Part shown: piece by piece, positions 62,559 through 64,000 of the stretch
How the letters are laid out: the number at the start of each line of letters is the position of its first letter
How positions within the stretch are numbered: position 1 is the stretch's first letter
Assembly: GCA_965215755.1 (NCBI GenBank)
Contig: OZ244119.1
Coordinates: 3,844,001 to 3,908,000, forward strand
DNA length: 64,000 nt
Source: Tectiglobus sp965215755
GTDB taxonomy: Bacteria > Pseudomonadota > Alphaproteobacteria > Rhizobiales > Hyphomicrobiaceae
Direction of reading: 5' to 3'
Program-made: the position numbers and the translations under genes
Notes under the pieces: generated by a model
Databases searched by the model: none
Told to the model about the DNA's origin: nothing
The model's input: only the letters and a program-made list of their open reading frames with translations

Positions 62559-64000
62559 TTACTTGCGCCGCGATTTGCGATTCGGAATGTAAAACCGCTG
62601 ACATGGGTAGATCAAATCCGGATTGCGGATTTTGCCAAGGTTTGCCTTGTAGATGCGCCAATAGCGGTGGCCTTTGTGATAGTGCCGCCTCGAAATGCGC
62701 CAGAGGGAGTCGCCTTTACGGACAACGTATTTGCCAGGCAATTTGATGCGGCGGGCTGACCGCTTGCGGCAGGGGTTTCTGCGTTTGCGATAGCTCGCTA
62801 CGCGCCTCTTACGGATTTGCCGCTTGGCCTTGACGGCCCGAACGCGTTTCGGCTTCTTTTCCTTATGGGCTACGCTTCTGGTGGTCTTTGCGGCTCGTGC
62901 CGTACGCTGCGGTGTAGGCTCTTGTCGCTTGATAGAACGACTTGGCTCGGATCTGGTTGTCGGTCGGCGGACAGCAACTTCTGTTCGTTCTGTTACACGT
63001 GATCGCGTGCCCGAGCGGCGCGGCAGTGGTGGTGGCGTAGCGCGAACTTGGCGGCTTATGGTCTGCGGTCGCGTCCGGGTCGTTCGATATCTGTTCTGGG
63101 TTGGCAGTTCGGGTGGTGCTGTCCGCACATTCCGTCGTGCAATTGTAATCTCCCTTCCTGGCCGGTCTTCCCTGAGTTGGTTGGACGGATCGCGCTCGGC
63201 TCTGGTCCGCGCCATTGCATCACGCGCCGCGCGCTTCGCTTTTTGCCATAGCTCGGTCAGGCGCGTTCTCTGTTGCTCTTCCTCAGCTTGGCGCTGCTCA
63301 CGCTCCTGACGGATACGGGCCAACTCGCGTTGACGGGCCGCTCGTCGTGCCTGCCGGGCCTCTTCCAGAAGTTTCCGTGCGCGTTCGCGTTCGGCACGTG
63401 CCTGGGCGATTTCGCGATCTCGCTGGCGTTTGCGCTCAAGGAGTTCATTGTTGACGCGGCGGCGCTCGTCATTAATGCGCTGCTGCGTGGCCAGTTCTGC
63501 GACCCGTTGTTCTTCTTCGGCCCGCTTACGTTCGGCTGCCGCGCGCAGGCGGGATGCTTCCGCCTTGGCCAGTTCTTCCTCAGTCCGGCGTTTTTCCTCA
63601 TCAAGGCGTGCGCGTTCGGCGCGCTCGGCTGCAAGACGGCGTGCTTGGGCTTGTTCACGTTCCCGCTGGGCATCTAATCTTTCCCGTTCTGCTGCCAAAC
63701 GGGCTTGTTCCTCACGAGCGAGGCGTGATCGTTCGTTCTCAATCTCGCGCAGACGACGGAGCTCGGCCTGACGCCGCTCGTCATTGGCGCGCCGGGCAAC
63801 ATCGTCGCCGTCAACAGTTTTCGGAGTTGGGACAACCTCTTGTTCGACCGGTCGCAGGATGACAATTCGACGTTCGCGGGCGCCAGAGAGGCGCGGAATG
63901 ATCTGGTTGTCATAACTGCGTGACGAGCGACCGAACCATGATTGAAGGTTATTGGTCACCTGGTCAAAGCGGGGCAGTGACCACGTCGAAATTTCGGTGT
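62559..64000 (-). CDS. LysM-domain protein with long charged coiled coil, 5' end outside the window
   Basis: The frame runs from the stop at 62559 to the window edge, so the N-terminus is missing; GTG 63959 is an internal candidate but the frame stays open beyond it (TEISTWSLPRFDQ precedes it). The visible part has about 240 residues rich in Arg, Glu, Ala and Gln, predicted as a long helical coiled coil. A basic Arg/Pro/Thr/Lys-rich region follows, then a C-terminal LysM domain of about 50 residues (KYVVRKGDSLWRISRRHY...IRNPDLIYPCQRFYIP). LysM binds peptidoglycan glycans. Plausibly an envelope protein anchored to the wall by its C-terminus. Confidence 0.75.
   Translation of the reverse strand, partial: TEISTWSLPRFDQVTNNLQSWFGRSSRSYDNQIIPRLSGARERRIVILRPVEQEVVPTPKTVDGDDVARRANDERRQAELRRLREIENERSRLAREEQARLAAERERLDAQREREQAQARRLAAERAERARLDEEKRRTEEELAKAEASRLRAAAERKRAEEEQRVAELATQQRINDERRRVNNELLERKRQRDREIAQARAERERARKLLEEARQARRAARQRELARIRQEREQRQAEEEQQRTRLTELWQKAKRAARDAMARTRAERDPSNQLREDRPGREITIARRNVRTAPPELPTQNRYRTTRTRPQTISRQVRATPPPLPRRSGTRSRVTERTEVAVRRPTTRSEPSRSIKRQEPTPQRTARAAKTTRSVAHKEKKPKRVRAVKAKRQIRKRRVASYRKRRNPCRKRSARRIKLPGKYVVRKGDSLWRISRRHYHKGHRYWRIYKANLGKIRNPDLIYPCQRFYIPNRKSRRK

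Noticed and set aside
62817..63912. Several long plus-strand ORFs opposite the LysM gene
   Set aside because: They mirror the Arg/Glu-rich coiled-coil coding strand and have no independent coding evidence.

Overview
The window reads as chromosomal DNA of an alphaproteobacterium, most likely Hyphomicrobiales (Rhizobiales) or a close relative. The evidence is gene order and families: DUF2232-rplI-dnaB-alr-radA-cvpA-purF, dac-tmk-holB, mfd-sdhE-recG, porins of the Rhizobiales 'DLGG-CCADLEERVAELEATT' type, IalB, HspQ and a YejA-like binding protein. Coding is dense, with short operons on both strands. No prophage, insertion sequence or CRISPR array was recognised.

Layout. 1-10 kb: ribosomal protein L9, replicative helicase, alanine racemase, RadA, CvpA and PurF, then a TAXI-like periplasmic protein and an SDR enzyme. 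10-17 kb (minus strand): dac-tmk-holB and tatD-MBL hydrolase, with a two-gene redox operon between holB and tatD. The second gene of that operon is broken by an in-frame TGA and is best read as a UGSC-family selenoprotein with a bacterial SECIS hairpin. 17-18 kb: tRNA-Ser(UGA) and an orphan intrinsic terminator, possibly of a small RNA. 18-24 kb: an ABC-2 type exporter pair and two tandem porin paralogues. 24-31 kb: a UbiH-like monooxygenase, an LpxL-like acyltransferase, a malyl-CoA lyase-like enzyme, HspQ, IalB and an oligopeptide-binding protein. 31-44 kb: Mfd, SdhE, RecG, then GlmS and GlmU (UDP-GlcNAc synthesis) flanked by two SPOR-domain envelope proteins.

44-54 kb is a more accessory, catabolic region: zinc metallopeptidase, malonyl-CoA decarboxylase, a lactonase-like MBL enzyme, an EEP-domain membrane protein, a class III CoA-transferase, an IlvD/Edd dehydratase with pentonate-dehydratase-like cysteine spacing, a C39-like cysteine peptidase candidate behind CtrA-like boxes, an amidohydrolase and a cyclase-family hydrolase. 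54-64 kb: branched-chain amino acid genes (ilvB, ilvH) split by a glutathione S-transferase, then miaA, serB, a Ca/Na antiporter, an Atm1-type ABC exporter and a LysM protein running off the window end.

The most notable feature is the UGSC selenoprotein operon at 11.9-13.9 kb. The tandem porins, the orphan terminator near 17.5 kb and the CtrA-like double site near 51.9 kb also merit a second look.
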